Made by a program: the position numbers and the translations under genes. 64,000 nucleotides of DNA from positions 69,147 through 133,146 of the forward strand of contig DHOP01000030.1 of the NCBI GenBank assembly GCA_002407775.1, in the 5' to 3' direction. A model generated the notes under the pieces. The model ran no database searches and was not told where the DNA came from. It saw only the letters and a program-made list of their open reading frames with translations. Positions 1 to 6,929 of this stretch are shown here, in pieces. This DNA is from Prevotella sp. UBA5387 (GTDB lineage Bacteria > Bacteroidota > Bacteroidia > Bacteroidales > Bacteroidaceae). Within the stretch, counting starts at the first letter, position 1. Every line of letters begins with the position of its first letter.

Positions 1-858
1 GAAGAGGTTGATGCTGACTATTCAAGGGTCATCAGCACCATTGAGGACCTAGAGTTAAAGAATATGTTGCGCCAGGAAGAAGACCCAATGGACGCCGTCA
101 TGAAGATTAATTCTGGCGCCGGAGGAACTGAAAGCCAAGATTGGGCGCAAATGTTGATGCGTATGTACATGCGTTGGTGCGAAGCTCAAGGTTACAAAGT
201 AACAATCACCGACATACAAGATGGCGATGAAGCCGGCATCAAAAGCGTTACCATGACCATTGAAGGTGGTGAGTACGCCTACGGTTTTCTCAAAAGTGAG
301 AACGGTGTCCACCGTCTTGTCAGAGTGTCACCGTATAATGCCCAAGGCAAACGCATGACAAGTTTTGCGAGTGTTTTTGTATCGCCTTTGGTCGATGACT
401 CAATAGAAGTCTTCGTTGACCCAGCGCTTGTAAGCTGGGATACCTTCCGCTCTGGTGGTGCTGGAGGACAAAATGTAAATAAGGTGGAGTCGGGTGTTCG
501 ACTTCGTTATCAATACGAAGACCCCGACACGGGGGAAAAAGAAGAAATTCTTATTGAGAATACCGAAACCCGCGACCAACCGAAGAACCGAGCAAAAGCT
601 ATGCTTCTCTTAAAGAGCCAACTCTATGATCGTGCTATGAAGAAGCGCATGGAGGCACAGGCAAAGATCGAAGCTGGTAAGAAGAAGATTGAATGGGGCA
701 GTCAAATACGAAGCTATGTGTTCGATGATAAACGCGTTAAAGATCATCGCACAGGCTATCAGACCTCAGATGTGGATGCCGTAATGGACGGCAAGATTGA
801 CGGTTTTATTAAGGCTTACCTCATGGAATTCCCCGTTGAAGAAACAATTGACAATTAA
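1..858 (+). CDS. prfB: Peptide chain release factor 2 (5' end outside window)
   Basis: Class I release factor that reads UGA and UAA in the ribosomal A site and triggers peptide release. The frame is open from base 1, so the N-terminal part and any programmed frameshift site lie upstream. The GGQ motif that enters the peptidyl transferase centre is encoded at 463-471, in SGGAGGQNVNKVES; a serine sits where E. coli K-12 RF2 has Thr246. The codon-recognition tripeptide appears as SPY (in VRVSPYNAQGKR) where E. coli RF2 has SPF. The visible 285 residues cover the end of domain 1 and domains 2-4. A 61-residue membrane protein follows after 41 bases. Family call is secure; the missing start is the only gap. 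Confidence 0.96.
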   Translation, partial: EEVDADYSRVISTIEDLELKNMLRQEEDPMDAVMKINSGAGGTESQDWAQMLMRMYMRWCEAQGYKVTITDIQDGDEAGIKSVTMTIEGGEYAYGFLKSENGVHRLVRVSPYNAQGKRMTSFASVFVSPLVDDSIEVFVDPALVSWDTFRSGGAGGQNVNKVESGVRLRYQYEDPDTGEKEEILIENTETRDQPKNRAKAMLLLKSQLYDRAMKKRMEAQAKIEAGKKKIEWGSQIRSYVFDDKRVKDHRTGYQTSDVDAVMDGKIDGFIKAYLMEFPVEETIDN

Positions 859-899
859 CCGTATAAAAACTAAAATGAAACCTAATCATTAGAACCATT

Positions 900-1085
900 A
901 TGAGCAATAACAAGAAAACAAAGCGCGAGCCTTTGCACGAAGTGAATAATGTGGTCAAGAAAGCTAAACGCCAGAATCGCGAAGAAAAACAGAAGAACCA
1001 AGGTGACACTGTAATAAAGTGGATCTTCGGCGTTTTAATTGTCTTAGCGATTGCTTACATGGTCTGGACCATGATCGCAGTGTAA
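900..1085 (+). CDS. Small single-span membrane protein of unknown function
   Basis: A 61-residue protein with a strongly charged, lysine/arginine-rich first 38 residues and one hydrophobic helix at about residues 40-60 (VIKWIFGVLIVLAIAYMVW), predicting a cytoplasmic basic N-terminus and a C-terminal membrane anchor. It lies between prfB and the CYTH gene. Its stop codon shares one base with the next start (TAATG at 1083-1087), so the two are probably translationally coupled. I do not recognise a family. The coupling and sensible composition support a real gene. Confidence 0.7.
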   Translation: MSNNKKTKREPLHEVNNVVKKAKRQNREEKQKNQGDTVIKWIFGVLIVLAIAYMVWTMIAV

Positions 1086-1585
1086 TGAGCGGGCTTGAGA
1101 TTGAAAGAAAATTTCTAGTTAAGAAAGGCGGAGCTTACAAGCGGTCCGCCTTTTCTTCTAGCCATATCCAACAAGGGTACATCCCTGCTGATGGGGCCAC
1201 TGTTCGTATCCGCGTTCGTGATGATAAAGCTTTTCTTACGATAAAGAGCCGTAGCAACAATGGGGGACTGTCACGCTACGAGTTTGAAAAGGAAATAACA
1301 CTCGACGAAGCTCGGCATCTATTGCAGCTCTGTAGAGGTGGAGTGATTGATAAGCACCGTTATTTAGTGCAAAGTGGTGATCACGTTTTTGAGGTTGACG
1401 AGTTTCACGGAAACAATGATGGACTAGTGATGGCCGAAGTGGAACTACGTAACGAGACCGAAAACTACGAGAAACCTGACTTTCTTGGACCTGAAGTGAC
1501 TGGTGATCCACACTTCTATAACTCCAACATGCTAGCTAATCCCTACTCCGCTTGGAAAGCATTAGTGCCAGAGGAATACCGATAA
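1085..1585 (+). CDS. CYTH domain protein (triphosphate-binding tunnel enzyme)
   Basis: A 166-residue CYTH-family protein. Members bind triphosphate compounds inside an eight-stranded tunnel; bacterial ones are inorganic triphosphatases or adenylate cyclase-like enzymes. The signature EIERKFLV at residues 4-11 gives the ExExK metal/triphosphate motif, and the basic and acidic tunnel strands follow (TVRIRVRDDKAFLTIK, YEFEKEI, HVFEVDEF, LVMAEVEL). I chose the ATG at 1085 because it overlaps the previous stop and puts the motif at the N-terminus; a longer in-frame opening from 1019 runs through the previous gene. The 3' end overlaps the convergent VanZ-like gene by 50 bases. The exact substrate cannot be told from sequence. 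Confidence 0.9.
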   Translation: MSGLEIERKFLVKKGGAYKRSAFSSSHIQQGYIPADGATVRIRVRDDKAFLTIKSRSNNGGLSRYEFEKEITLDEARHLLQLCRGGVIDKHRYLVQSGDHVFEVDEFHGNNDGLVMAEVELRNETENYEKPDFLGPEVTGDPHFYNSNMLANPYSAWKALVPEEYR

Positions 1586-1937
1586 TCATTCCCAGAAAGA
1601 CCCCAACACCATCGGCAAGGAAGTCCAAAAATTCGCCACTTCTGTTGCCACCTGTGCATGTGGCTTGTACTATTTCTATCCCCCCCCCTAATAGTATTGG
1701 CAGAAGGACTGCATAAAACGCCATTTTTTTCCATTCAATGCTTTGATGATGCAGTCCATATTCTAGCCAAAGCAGTGTACAAAGACCGCCATACATTAGA
1801 AAGTGCGTCCACTTATCTATCATCTTCACATTGTCCAAAGGTGTTTCCGGGATTGGAATAAGGCATACTATCCAGATTACAACAATGCACAAGCATGATA
1901 TTGGATAAGTTTTTACGAAATAGCTTAATATCTTCAT
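1536..1937 (-). CDS. VanZ-like membrane protein with a G9 tract
   Basis: A 133-residue protein with about four hydrophobic helices and the VanZ-like pattern (IPIPETPLDNVKMIDKWTHFLMYGGL, then LPILLGGGIEIVQ). VanZ in enterococci gives low-level teicoplanin resistance; the role of the small bacterial homologues is unknown. The start is the ATG at 1937, with GAAAGGA a few bases upstream; a TTG at 1958 falls inside the promoter. The three central glycines are encoded by nine consecutive G on the coding strand (C9 at 1680-1688 on the plus strand), currently in frame. The gene converges with the CYTH gene and overlaps its last 50 bases. Confidence 0.8.
   Translation of the reverse strand: MKILSYFVKTYPISCLCIVVIWIVCLIPIPETPLDNVKMIDKWTHFLMYGGLCTLLWLEYGLHHQSIEWKKMAFYAVLLPILLGGGIEIVQATCTGGNRSGEFLDFLADGVGVFLGMIIGIPLALMLSKRSRD
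1680..1688 (-). repeat. Homopolymeric G9 tract inside the VanZ-like gene
   Basis: Nine consecutive C on the plus strand, read as GGG GGG GGG (Gly-Gly-Gly) in the minus-strand gene. It is the longest homopolymeric G/C run I noticed in the window. A gain or loss of one base would shift the frame after about residue 87 and replace the last third of the protein. Confidence 0.9.
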
Positions 1938-1955
1938 TTTCCTTTCATTTGAATG

Positions 1956-1963
1956 CAAAAGTA
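1956..1963 (-). promoter_or_regulatory. -7 promoter element for the VanZ-like gene
   Basis: Minus-strand TACTTTTG matches the Bacteroidetes -7 consensus TAnnTTTG, with GTTG 20 bases upstream as a possible -33 element. The predicted transcript starts only about a dozen bases before the ATG at 1937. Confidence 0.55.
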
Positions 1964-1975
1964 AATATTTTTTAA

Positions 1976-1983
1976 TACTTTTG
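1976..1983 (+). promoter_or_regulatory. -7 promoter element for the sodium symporter operon
   Basis: TACTTTTG matches TAnnTTTG and lies 25 bases before the ATG at 2009. It is back to back with the minus-strand element at 1956-1963, so the two promoters share about 30 bases. I see no TTTG at the standard -33 spacing. Confidence 0.55.
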
Positions 1984-2008
1984 CAACGAAAAACCTAAGA
2001 ATTGTGTA

Positions 2009-3367
2009 ATGTCTGAAGAAAGAGCGAGCTTTGCAAGTAAGGCGGGAATGATTTTGGCCACTGCCGGTGGGGCAGTTGGATTGGGCAATGTATGGCGCTT
2101 TCCTTACATGACCGGAGAGAATGGTGGTGCGGCTTTCATATTGATATATATTGGTTGTGTGGTATTATTGGGGATTCCGTGCATGGTCTCTGAATTTATA
2201 ATCGGTCGCCACGGAGCTGCCAATACCTTCCGAGCATATTCCAAACTAAGTGGAGGCAACGCCTGGCGGTGGGTTGGTTTGCTAGGTGTAACTACAGGGT
2301 TCCTCATTACTGGCTATTACGCGGTCGTCGCAGGATGGTGCCTACAATACATCTATGCCTCGATAATAGGCCAACTTCATGGTAGTCCTGAGTTTGTTCA
2401 GAATTACTTTCATAACTTTTCAACCGACCCCTTCCGACCAATTTTTTGGCTCGCTATTATTCTTTGTCTCACCCTCTTTGTGATCATTCGAGGTGTAAGA
2501 GGCGGCATAGAAAAGGCATCCAAACTCATGATGCCAACACTGTTTGTACTCCTTTTGGTCATCGTCGTGGCATCATGCATGCTGCCCAATGCAGAGAAAG
2601 GAATTGAATTTCTCTTCAAACCTGACTTCACAAAGGTTAATAGCAGCGTCTTCCTTGGTGCTTTGGGACAATCCTTTTACTCATTAAGCATTGCTATGGG
2701 GTGTGTAGCAACCTACGCTTCCTACTATAGCCGTCAAACGAACCTACTGCAATCCGCCGTACAGGTGTCTATTGTTGACACATTGGTGGCCATTCTTGCA
2801 GGACTTATGATATTTCCAGCTGCCTTCTCAGTGGGCATAAGCCCTGACAGTGGACCATCCCTTGTCTTCATTACCCTACCCAATGTCTTCAGTCAGGCAT
2901 TCGGAGGTGCATCCATTGTAGGCTGGCTCGTGGCAATAATGTTTTATATTCTTCTTGCCCTTGCCGCCATCACCTCACTCATTTCTCTTCATGAGGTAAG
3001 CACATCGTTTATCTATGAAGAATTCCATCTTACTCGGAAAACTGGTGCTATCATTGTCACTATCTCCACATTCATCATTGGAGCCTTTTGTTCTCTATCA
3101 TTGGGCGGCTATGATTACTTGCAGATTGGAGGTAAATCAATGTTTGACCTCTTCGACTTTGTTACCGGACAGCTATTCCTTCCTTTAGGCGGTTTCCTGA
3201 CATGCATTTTTCTAGGATGGTTCGTTCCTCAAAAAATTGTAAAGGATGAGTTCACCAATTGGGGTACAGTGAGCATTCGTTTTTATGGCATTTATCTCTT
3301 CTTGGTGCGTTATTTCTGTCCATTAGCTATACTTGGCATCTTCCTGCATCAATTCGGTATTGTCTAA
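2009..3367 (+). CDS. Sodium-dependent transporter, NSS (SNF) family
   Basis: Inner-membrane sodium symporter of the neurotransmitter:sodium symporter family, 452 residues and about eleven helices. Bacterial members such as LeuT and MhsT import amino acids with sodium. TM1 carries the typical unwound stretch: SKAGMILATAGGAVGLGNVWRFPY at residues 10-33, with GNVWRFPY conserved, followed by ENGGAAFILIY. Further helices are evenly spaced to the C-terminus, and the eleven-helix length is typical of bacterial rather than animal members. The helix-hairpin-helix gene follows after 3 bases. The substrate is probably an amino acid, but nothing in the sequence fixes which one. Confidence 0.93.
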   Translation: MSEERASFASKAGMILATAGGAVGLGNVWRFPYMTGENGGAAFILIYIGCVVLLGIPCMVSEFIIGRHGAANTFRAYSKLSGGNAWRWVGLLGVTTGFLITGYYAVVAGWCLQYIYASIIGQLHGSPEFVQNYFHNFSTDPFRPIFWLAIILCLTLFVIIRGVRGGIEKASKLMMPTLFVLLLVIVVASCMLPNAEKGIEFLFKPDFTKVNSSVFLGALGQSFYSLSIAMGCVATYASYYSRQTNLLQSAVQVSIVDTLVAILAGLMIFPAAFSVGISPDSGPSLVFITLPNVFSQAFGGASIVGWLVAIMFYILLALAAITSLISLHEVSTSFIYEEFHLTRKTGAIIVTISTFIIGAFCSLSLGGYDYLQIGGKSMFDLFDFVTGQLFLPLGGFLTCIFLGWFVPQKIVKDEFTNWGTVSIRFYGIYLFLVRYFCPLAILGIFLHQFGIV

Positions 3368-3370
3368 GCC

Positions 3371-4267
3371 ATGCGTCTTAAGGACTTTTTCTACTTCAAT
3401 CGATCAGACCGCAGCATACTCCTCTTTTTTCTATCGTTGGGTGTCGTGGCCTTTGCACTCATTCTCTTTTTAGGAGGTGAGGAAAAGGACACTACACCTT
3501 GGAATGCACAAGACAGCGTGGAAGTACAAAAAGAAACCATTTCATCGCATTCCACAAAGTATCACGAGGAGTATATCCAAGGAGAGAGTAGAAATATCGA
3601 ACTATTCCCTTTCGATCCCAATACTGCCGACAGCAATGCCCTACTACGCTTGGGGCTTCAGCCTTGGCAAGTACGCAACATCTATAAATACCGGGCAGCA
3701 GGCGGAATTTACCGTAGACCAGCCGACTTCGCTCGACTCTATGGTCTGACACGAAAACAATATCGTGAACTGGAGCCTTACATTCAAATCAGCAAAGATT
3801 ATGCTCCTGCCTCGACACTTTTTGCCGAAGAGCCTCATCAGAAAAGCGACACCACACAACATTATCCTGTAAAACTACGTCCAAATGAACATATAGATCT
3901 CAACACTTCTGACACTACCCAACTCCAGCGTGTACCAGGCATTGGCAGCTACTTTGCAAAACGTATTGCCAATTATAGAGAGCGATTGGGTGGTTTCTAT
4001 AGCGCCAAACAGCTATTGGAAATAGAAGATTTTCCAGAATCTGCAATTAATTTCTTCATTGTAAGTAACAATATTCAACAAATCAACGTCAATCAGTTAA
4101 ATCTCAGCCAACTCAAACGGCATCCTTACATCAATTACTATCAAGCGAAGGCCATCATCGATTATCGCCGACTGCGCGGACCGCTACATAGCCTGAACGA
4201 GTTGAGACTGCTGAAGGATTTTACTGCCACTGACATTGAACGTCTAAGCCACTATGTTGAATTCTAA
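3371..4267 (+). CDS. Membrane-anchored helix-hairpin-helix protein (ComEA-related)
   Basis: A 298-residue protein with one N-terminal membrane helix at about residues 17-36 followed by three helix-hairpin-helix segments. The first is FDPNTADSNALLRLGL with its following helices (about 78-125), the second is IDLNTSDTTQLQRVPGIGSY (about 175-220), and the third is INVNQLNLSQLKRHPYINYY (about 235-280). The repeated LN-x-ADS/TSDT-x-L pattern is that of ComEA-type DNA-binding domains. ComEA binds incoming DNA in competent bacteria. A competence role here is inference only, because no other com gene is visible nearby. It sits 3 bases after the symporter and 11 bases before the DUF4252 gene. Confidence 0.85.
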   Translation: MRLKDFFYFNRSDRSILLFFLSLGVVAFALILFLGGEEKDTTPWNAQDSVEVQKETISSHSTKYHEEYIQGESRNIELFPFDPNTADSNALLRLGLQPWQVRNIYKYRAAGGIYRRPADFARLYGLTRKQYRELEPYIQISKDYAPASTLFAEEPHQKSDTTQHYPVKLRPNEHIDLNTSDTTQLQRVPGIGSYFAKRIANYRERLGGFYSAKQLLEIEDFPESAINFFIVSNNIQQINVNQLNLSQLKRHPYINYYQAKAIIDYRRLRGPLHSLNELRLLKDFTATDIERLSHYVEF

Positions 4268-4278
4268 CTTAATATACA

Positions 4279-4752
4279 ATGAAGAAAAATTTATTATTGA
4301 CTTTGGCATTTCTATTGACCTGCCAAGTTATGTCTGCACAGACCGCAAATGATCTGTACAATGAGTTTAAAAATGAGGAAAACATTACGAGTGTCAAAGT
4401 CCCTCATTGGCTTATGTCCATAGCTGCTAGTAACGACAAAGACGTAAAGTCAAAAGAAGAATTAAAACAAATTAAGTCACTCCGCGTTTTGGATCTCGAT
4501 GAGTGCAGTGACCGGACCAGAAAGAGATTTCTCAATGAAGCCAAAAAACTTCTTGATAATGGTTATGAGGAACTTGTCAAAGCCAATAGCGAGGATAGCC
4601 AAGCACTCATACTCGTCAAAGGCGATGAAGAAATTATCAATGAAGTAGTCATAATCGGTGGCGATAATGAGTCTTGTTCAGGCGTTTTCATTACCGGCAA
4701 TATTCGTCCCGAATATATTGAAGAAATAACTAAAGATGCACAGAAGCATTAA
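4279..4752 (+). CDS. DUF4252 family exported protein
   Basis: A 157-residue protein with a signal peptide (MKKNLLLTLAFLLTCQVMSAQ, cleavage after residue 20 or so) and the compact alpha/beta body typical of the Bacteroidetes family DUF4252: a short N-terminal 'LYNEFKNEENITSVKVPHWL' segment, a middle 'IKSLRVLDLDECS' strand, and a C-terminal 'NEVVIIGGDNESCSGVFITG' strand pair. The function of the family is unknown. It is the last gene of the run starting at 2009 and is followed by a strong terminator. Two cysteines remain in the mature part; no lipobox is visible. Confidence 0.82.
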   Translation: MKKNLLLTLAFLLTCQVMSAQTANDLYNEFKNEENITSVKVPHWLMSIAASNDKDVKSKEELKQIKSLRVLDLDECSDRTRKRFLNEAKKLLDNGYEELVKANSEDSQALILVKGDEEIINEVVIIGGDNESCSGVFITGNIRPEYIEEITKDAQKH

Positions 4753-4787
4753 AACCACAGGGAAAAACAAATAATCTTTATACCATA

Positions 4788-4824
4788 AAAAAGAGGTTGC
4801 CCATCTTGGACAACCTCTTTTTTA
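4788..4824. terminator. Bidirectional terminator between the DUF4252 gene and tRNA-Pro
   Basis: Stem AAAGAGGTTG (with flanking A) pairs with CAACCTCTTT across a short loop and is followed by a T-run on the plus strand and, because of the flanking A-run, on the minus strand too. It can end both the DUF4252 operon and the tRNA-Pro transcript. Confidence 0.85.
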
Positions 4825-4825
4825 G

Positions 4826-4898
4826 TCGGGATGAGGCGATTCGAACGCCCGACCCCTACGTCCCGAACGTAGTGCGCTACCAACTGCGCTACATCCCG
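4826..4898 (-). tRNA. tRNA-Pro (anticodon CGG)
   Basis: A 73-nt cloverleaf on the minus strand. The acceptor CGGGATG pairs with CATCCCG, with discriminator A. The D-arm is AGCGCAG..., the anticodon stem CTACG/CGTAG encloses loop TTCGGGA (anticodon CGG, reading CCG codons), and the T-arm carries TTCGAAT. The 3' CCA is not encoded. Confidence 0.95.
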
Positions 4899-4948
4899 CT
4901 AAATATCGAATGAACGAGAACTACGATTCTCACTCAATTTCGACAATG

Positions 4949-4956
4949 CAAAGGTA
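4949..4956 (-). promoter_or_regulatory. -7 promoter element for tRNA-Pro
   Basis: Minus-strand TACCTTTG matches TAnnTTTG and lies about 50 bases before the tRNA-Pro 5' end. I see no clear -33 TTTG. Confidence 0.5.
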
Positions 4957-4996
4957 CTCCTTTTTTTCGAAACGTTTGCATTTTCATTTGGAAATA

Positions 4997-5028
4997 TTTG
5001 CCAGTTAAGTAAAAATCCACTACCTTTG
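4997..5028 (+). promoter_or_regulatory. Promoter for tRNA-Phe
   Basis: TTTG at 4997-5000, a 20-base spacer, then TACCTTTG at 5021-5028: a complete Bacteroidetes -33/-7 promoter. The predicted start lies just ahead of the mature tRNA 5' end at 5050. Confidence 0.75.
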
Positions 5029-5049
5029 CAAACGCAAATCAGAAACGAG

Positions 5050-5122
5050 GGTGCCTTAGCTCAGGTGGTAGAGCAATGGACTGAAAATCCATGTGTCCTT
5101 GGTTCAACTCCAAGAGGCACCA
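5050..5122 (+). tRNA. tRNA-Phe (anticodon GAA)
   Basis: A 73-nt cloverleaf. Acceptor GGTGCCT pairs with AGGCACC, with discriminator A. The D-arm contains GCTCAGGTGGTAGAGC, the anticodon stem ATGGA/TCCAT encloses loop CTGAAAA (anticodon GAA), and the T-stem is CTTGG/CCAAG around TTCAACT. The 3' CCA is not encoded. Confidence 0.96.
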
Positions 5123-5138
5123 CTTCCTCCTTTCATTC

Positions 5139-5176
5139 GGCCCGGTTTTCACTTCAGTGAAGCCGGGCTTTTTTTG
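5139..5176 (+). terminator. Terminator after tRNA-Phe
   Basis: GCCCGG...TTCAC pairs with GTGAAGCCGGGC (one bulge), followed by seven T. Confidence 0.8.
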
Positions 5177-5253
5177 TTATAGAGATTGTCTTTTACTCCC
5201 TATTCTATATTATTTCGTATACTACGAACGCAAATTAATTACCTTTAAACAAC

Positions 5254-5285
5254 GATTCCCACTGTTGAGGCCAACAATGGGAATC
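5254..5285 (-). terminator. Hairpin after murF, probable terminator
   Basis: GATTCCCA...GTTG pairs with CAACAATGGGAATC with one mismatch, 48 bases past the murF stop. On the minus strand it is followed by GTTGTTTAAAG, a weak T-tract, so termination strength is uncertain. Confidence 0.5.
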
Positions 5286-5332
5286 ATTGAGTAATATTGA
5301 ATGTATCCAATATGTTGTATTACAATGCAGCC

Positions 5333-6655
5333 TTAAAGCACCTCCTTGAGTTGTGCAAGGTGTATCCCATTGCTGCCCTTCACAAGGATATAGTAACCAG
5401 AGGTCTGCTCTTGCTCAATTGCCTCCTTTACCTTTTCCACATTCTCAAACTTTGGAAAATCTGTGGAAGCCCTAGCAAACTCTGCACCGACAAGCCACAC
5501 ACGATCGAAAACAGCATCCTTTAATCGTTCCACCACACGTTGATGCTCCTCCTCGCTGGCGGTTCCCAGTTCAAGCATATCACCGAGAATGGCCATCTTA
5601 GGCTGATCCACACTAATACGTTCGAAGTTGTCTATGGCAGCAGCCATACTGGTGGGGTTGGCGTTATAAGCATCTTCTATGAGGGTATTGCGCTCGGTAC
5701 GCACAAGCTGCGACCTGTTGTTGTTGGGTGAATAATGTTCCAATGCATGACAAATTTGCTCAGGCGATACATCGAAGTATAGTCCTACGGCAATCGCAGC
5801 CAACATGTTGTCGATGTTATAAGTCCCTATAAGCTGTGACTTTACTTCATAAGTAGCTTGATGTGCAGGCAGAGCTGTAAGCGATGTCGACCAACTAAAT
5901 GACAGGAATGGTGAGCAATCCGTTACGTTACCTACTACTTGCGCCTGCTCCGGACCATAGCTGATGATGCGATCCAACTCCCTCTTAGACGCCATCTCCA
6001 TGAGAGACTCATTGCCTGTATTGAGAAAGGTGAGAGCACCATGCGCCTTCAGGTGGTCATAGAGCTCGCCTTTGGCTTGCATTACTCCCTCAAAGCTACC
6101 AAAGCCTTGCAAATGAGCGCGACCAACGTTGGTTATCAGTCCACAAGTTGGCTCGACATAGTCCACTAGTTTCTTGATATCACCAATGTGAGAGGCTCCC
6201 ATCTCCACAACCGCCACCTCGTCTTTGTCAGTCAATCTCAGTAACGTTTTAGGCACACCCACATCATTATTAAAGTTGGCCTCGGTGTGCATCACGCGGT
6301 ATCGTTCCGCCAACACAGCAGAGATAAGTTCTTTAGTTGTCGTCTTACCATTGGTACCCGTAATACCAATAACTGGAATAGAAAACTCCCTACGATGCTC
6401 ACGCGCCAACTCCTTATAAGTCTGTAGGCAGTCATCCACCAATATGATACGATCATCCGCACCATCTGCATACTCCGGTTCATCCACTATGGCATAGCTA
6501 CAGCCCTTATCCAAGGCGGTTTTGGCAAACTTGTTACCGTCAAAGGATTCCCCCTTTAAGGCGATGAAGATACTACCTAGAGGGCAGTCACGGCTATCTG
6601 TTGTTACCTGCGGATGCTCCTTATAGAGCCTATAAATTTCCTGGATGTCCATCAT
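5333..6655 (-). CDS. murF: UDP-N-acetylmuramoyl-tripeptide--D-alanyl-D-alanine ligase
   Basis: Cytoplasmic Mur ligase that adds D-Ala-D-Ala to the UDP-MurNAc-tripeptide in peptidoglycan synthesis; its dipeptide substrate comes from Ddl, encoded at 20137-21144. The 440 residues are full length. Seen in order: an N-terminal substrate domain with the MurF pattern TTDSR (about residues 18-22) and GSIFIALKGESFDGN; the ATP-binding P-loop GITGTNGKTTTKEL at 97-110; and NFNNDVGVPKTLL just after it. The last domain starts near TLIEDAYNANPTSM. Start choice: two ATG codons are adjacent (6655 and 6652) with no decisive ribosome site. It is a stand-alone gene, not in a dcw cluster here. Confidence 0.96.
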   Translation of the reverse strand: MMDIQEIYRLYKEHPQVTTDSRDCPLGSIFIALKGESFDGNKFAKTALDKGCSYAIVDEPEYADGADDRIILVDDCLQTYKELAREHRREFSIPVIGITGTNGKTTTKELISAVLAERYRVMHTEANFNNDVGVPKTLLRLTDKDEVAVVEMGASHIGDIKKLVDYVEPTCGLITNVGRAHLQGFGSFEGVMQAKGELYDHLKAHGALTFLNTGNESLMEMASKRELDRIISYGPEQAQVVGNVTDCSPFLSFSWSTSLTALPAHQATYEVKSQLIGTYNIDNMLAAIAVGLYFDVSPEQICHALEHYSPNNNRSQLVRTERNTLIEDAYNANPTSMAAAIDNFERISVDQPKMAILGDMLELGTASEEEHQRVVERLKDAVFDRVWLVGAEFARASTDFPKFENVEKVKEAIEQEQTSGYYILVKGSNGIHLAQLKEVL

Positions 6656-6739
6656 TTGAAGTTTTCTTTAATGATTAAGGTGCCATGCGAGCCTTCATTC
6701 ATAGCAAATCTTTAAATCGTTTCGCACCTATATTTTTTG

Positions 6740-6747
6740 CAAAAATA
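6740..6747 (-). promoter_or_regulatory. -7 promoter element for murF
   Basis: Minus-strand TATTTTTG matches TAnnTTTG, with CTTG 20 bases further upstream as a possible -33. It lies about 85 bases before the murF start. Confidence 0.5.
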
Positions 6748-6850
6748 CTCCAAAACTTCATCACTACCAAGGAATGCCAACCTAAAATCGAACCCTCCTA
6801 TTCGGCATAAAGCTTATATGTTAAATAAAGCTATATTTTTTACCGATTCG

Positions 6851-6881
6851 TTGGCATCGACCACATAATCTCATATCTTTG
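6851..6881 (+). promoter_or_regulatory. Promoter for the orphan ATPase gene
   Basis: TTG at 6851-6853, a 20-base spacer, then TATCTTTG at 6874-6881. It overlaps the longer in-frame opening at 6879, which supports the downstream ATG at 6930 as the start. Confidence 0.6.
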
Positions 6882-6929
6882 TATTGCGAAAAGTTCGTAA
6901 CAATAAATTCGCAACGAAAAGATAGCAAT

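Noticed and set aside
5091..5294. 67-codon ORF over the end of tRNA-Phe
   Set aside because: It begins inside the tRNA and reads through its terminator.
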